From positions 1 through 5,668 of the forward strand of contig JAVBQL010000029.1 in the NCBI GenBank assembly GCA_031549085.1: a DNA stretch of 5,668 bases, in the 5' to 3' direction. Below, one piece after another: positions 5,279 to 5,668 of the stretch (position 1 is the first letter of the stretch; every line of letters begins with the position of its first letter). The stretch comes from JAVBQL01 sp031549085. Its GTDB lineage: Bacteria; Spirochaetota; GWE2-31-10; MWDO01. The notes beneath the pieces are model-generated. The model was given only the letters and a program-made list of their open reading frames with translations, had not been told where the DNA came from and made no database searches. Position numbers and translations under genes: made by a program.

Positions 5279-5668
5279 CTATTCATAGCCCATGTTTTCG
5301 TTATAGAGCTTTTGAACCGCCCGCATCGCCTCACGTTTTGCCTTAAGCCCCTCCTCTGTGAAAGCTGGATTATCAGCAGTCTCTTTTACCTTTTTCCAAT
5401 CCTCCAACTTCTTTCTATACTCTTCACTCATCATTGCATAATATTTTTCTGATATCTCCATATTTTTATAGTAGCTCTCTGGTGGAACAAAATCCTTTGG
5501 AAACTTACCCATATAACCAAAATAATTCATAGTCTTCTTATCAATATCAGCATAAGCCCTACTATTATAGAGCGATGATATCTCACGCAAAAAGAAATCT
5601 TTTACATATTTACCCTGATAGTTTTTTACTAAATATCTCATTTTAGACCAATTGTCACTTATTGGGTA
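5279..5668 (-). CDS. C-terminal fragment of an unrecognised protein, N-terminus beyond window
   Basis: The minus-strand frame is open from the right edge to the TAG at 5281-5279, giving 129 residues. An ATG at 5641 could begin a 120-residue protein, but the preceding bases (GACAATTGGTCTAAA) hold no ribosome binding site and the nine upstream codons stay open. I therefore treat this as the C-terminal end of a longer gene. The visible part is rich in Tyr, Lys, Met and Glu, with aromatic clusters such as MNYFGYMGKFPKDF. It ends in a charged, probably helical stretch (from about SEEYRKKLEDW to YNENMGYE). There is no transmembrane segment, cysteine pair or catalytic motif that I recognise. The family is unknown and I assign no function. 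It is separated from leuD by a likely terminator and a new promoter, so co-transcription is not implied. Confidence 0.75.
   Translation of the reverse strand, partial: YPISDNWSKMRYLVKNYQGKYVKDFFLREISSLYNSRAYADIDKKTMNYFGYMGKFPKDFVPPESYYKNMEISEKYYAMMSEEYRKKLEDWKKVKETADNPAFTEEGLKAKREAMRAVQKLYNENMGYE

Noticed and set aside
5279..5668. Possible paralogy between the right-edge fragment (YPISDNWSKM) and the HEXXH protein (YPVLYDDRWRHM)
   Set aside because: The resemblance covers about ten residues, needs a gap and does not extend further. It is probably chance.

Overview
The window is an AT-rich stretch of bacterial chromosome with short intergenic spacers. It carries two inner-membrane subunits of the lipopolysaccharide (LPS) exporter, so the host is almost certainly a two-membrane (Gram-negative type) bacterium. 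The phylum cannot be fixed from the sequence. The long LptF/LptG proteins, the 'LFLDRDDINTDEIIPAKYL' style of LeuD and the AT-rich coding would suit a spirochaete or another deep-branching diderm, but this is only an impression. Every protein gene I can support lies on the minus strand. No transposase, phage gene, CRISPR array, tRNA or rRNA is visible.

Layout from left to right. (1) 1-1077, minus: 359 residues of a protein I do not recognise, cut by the left window edge. It has a zinc-protease motif HEYQH and a downstream glutamate-rich helix. It has a strong ribosome binding site and a good promoter, and a near-perfect 37-bp palindrome covers the -10 box and the predicted start of transcription. 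(2) 1165-1607: AT-rich DNA without a gene, containing a perfect 14-bp inverted repeat pair 72 bp apart. (3) 1608-1800, plus: a sigma70-like promoter, then a sharply delimited G+C-rich segment (about 54% by my count) that folds as a rod of nested helices and ends in a T-run. I read this as a free-standing non-coding RNA of about 160 nt, and it is the most interesting item here. (4) 1860-4318, minus: lptF and lptG, overlapping by 4 bp (ATGA) as one operon. (5) 4556-5083, minus: leuD alone, with its own promoter and no leuC beside it. (6) 5183-5230: a long imperfect hairpin that probably ends the next transcript. (7) 5279-5668, minus: the C-terminal 129 residues of an unrecognised protein that enters from the right edge.

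How the parts relate. LptF and LptG form the transmembrane pair of the LptB2FGC transporter, which extracts LPS from the inner membrane. LeuD is the small subunit of an aconitase-like hydro-lyase, normally 3-isopropylmalate dehydratase in leucine synthesis. These are separate housekeeping functions in separate transcription units: terminator hairpin then leuD promoter, and a possible lptF promoter after leuD. The RNA gene converges on lptG from the opposite strand. The putative peptidase is a separately controlled accessory gene.
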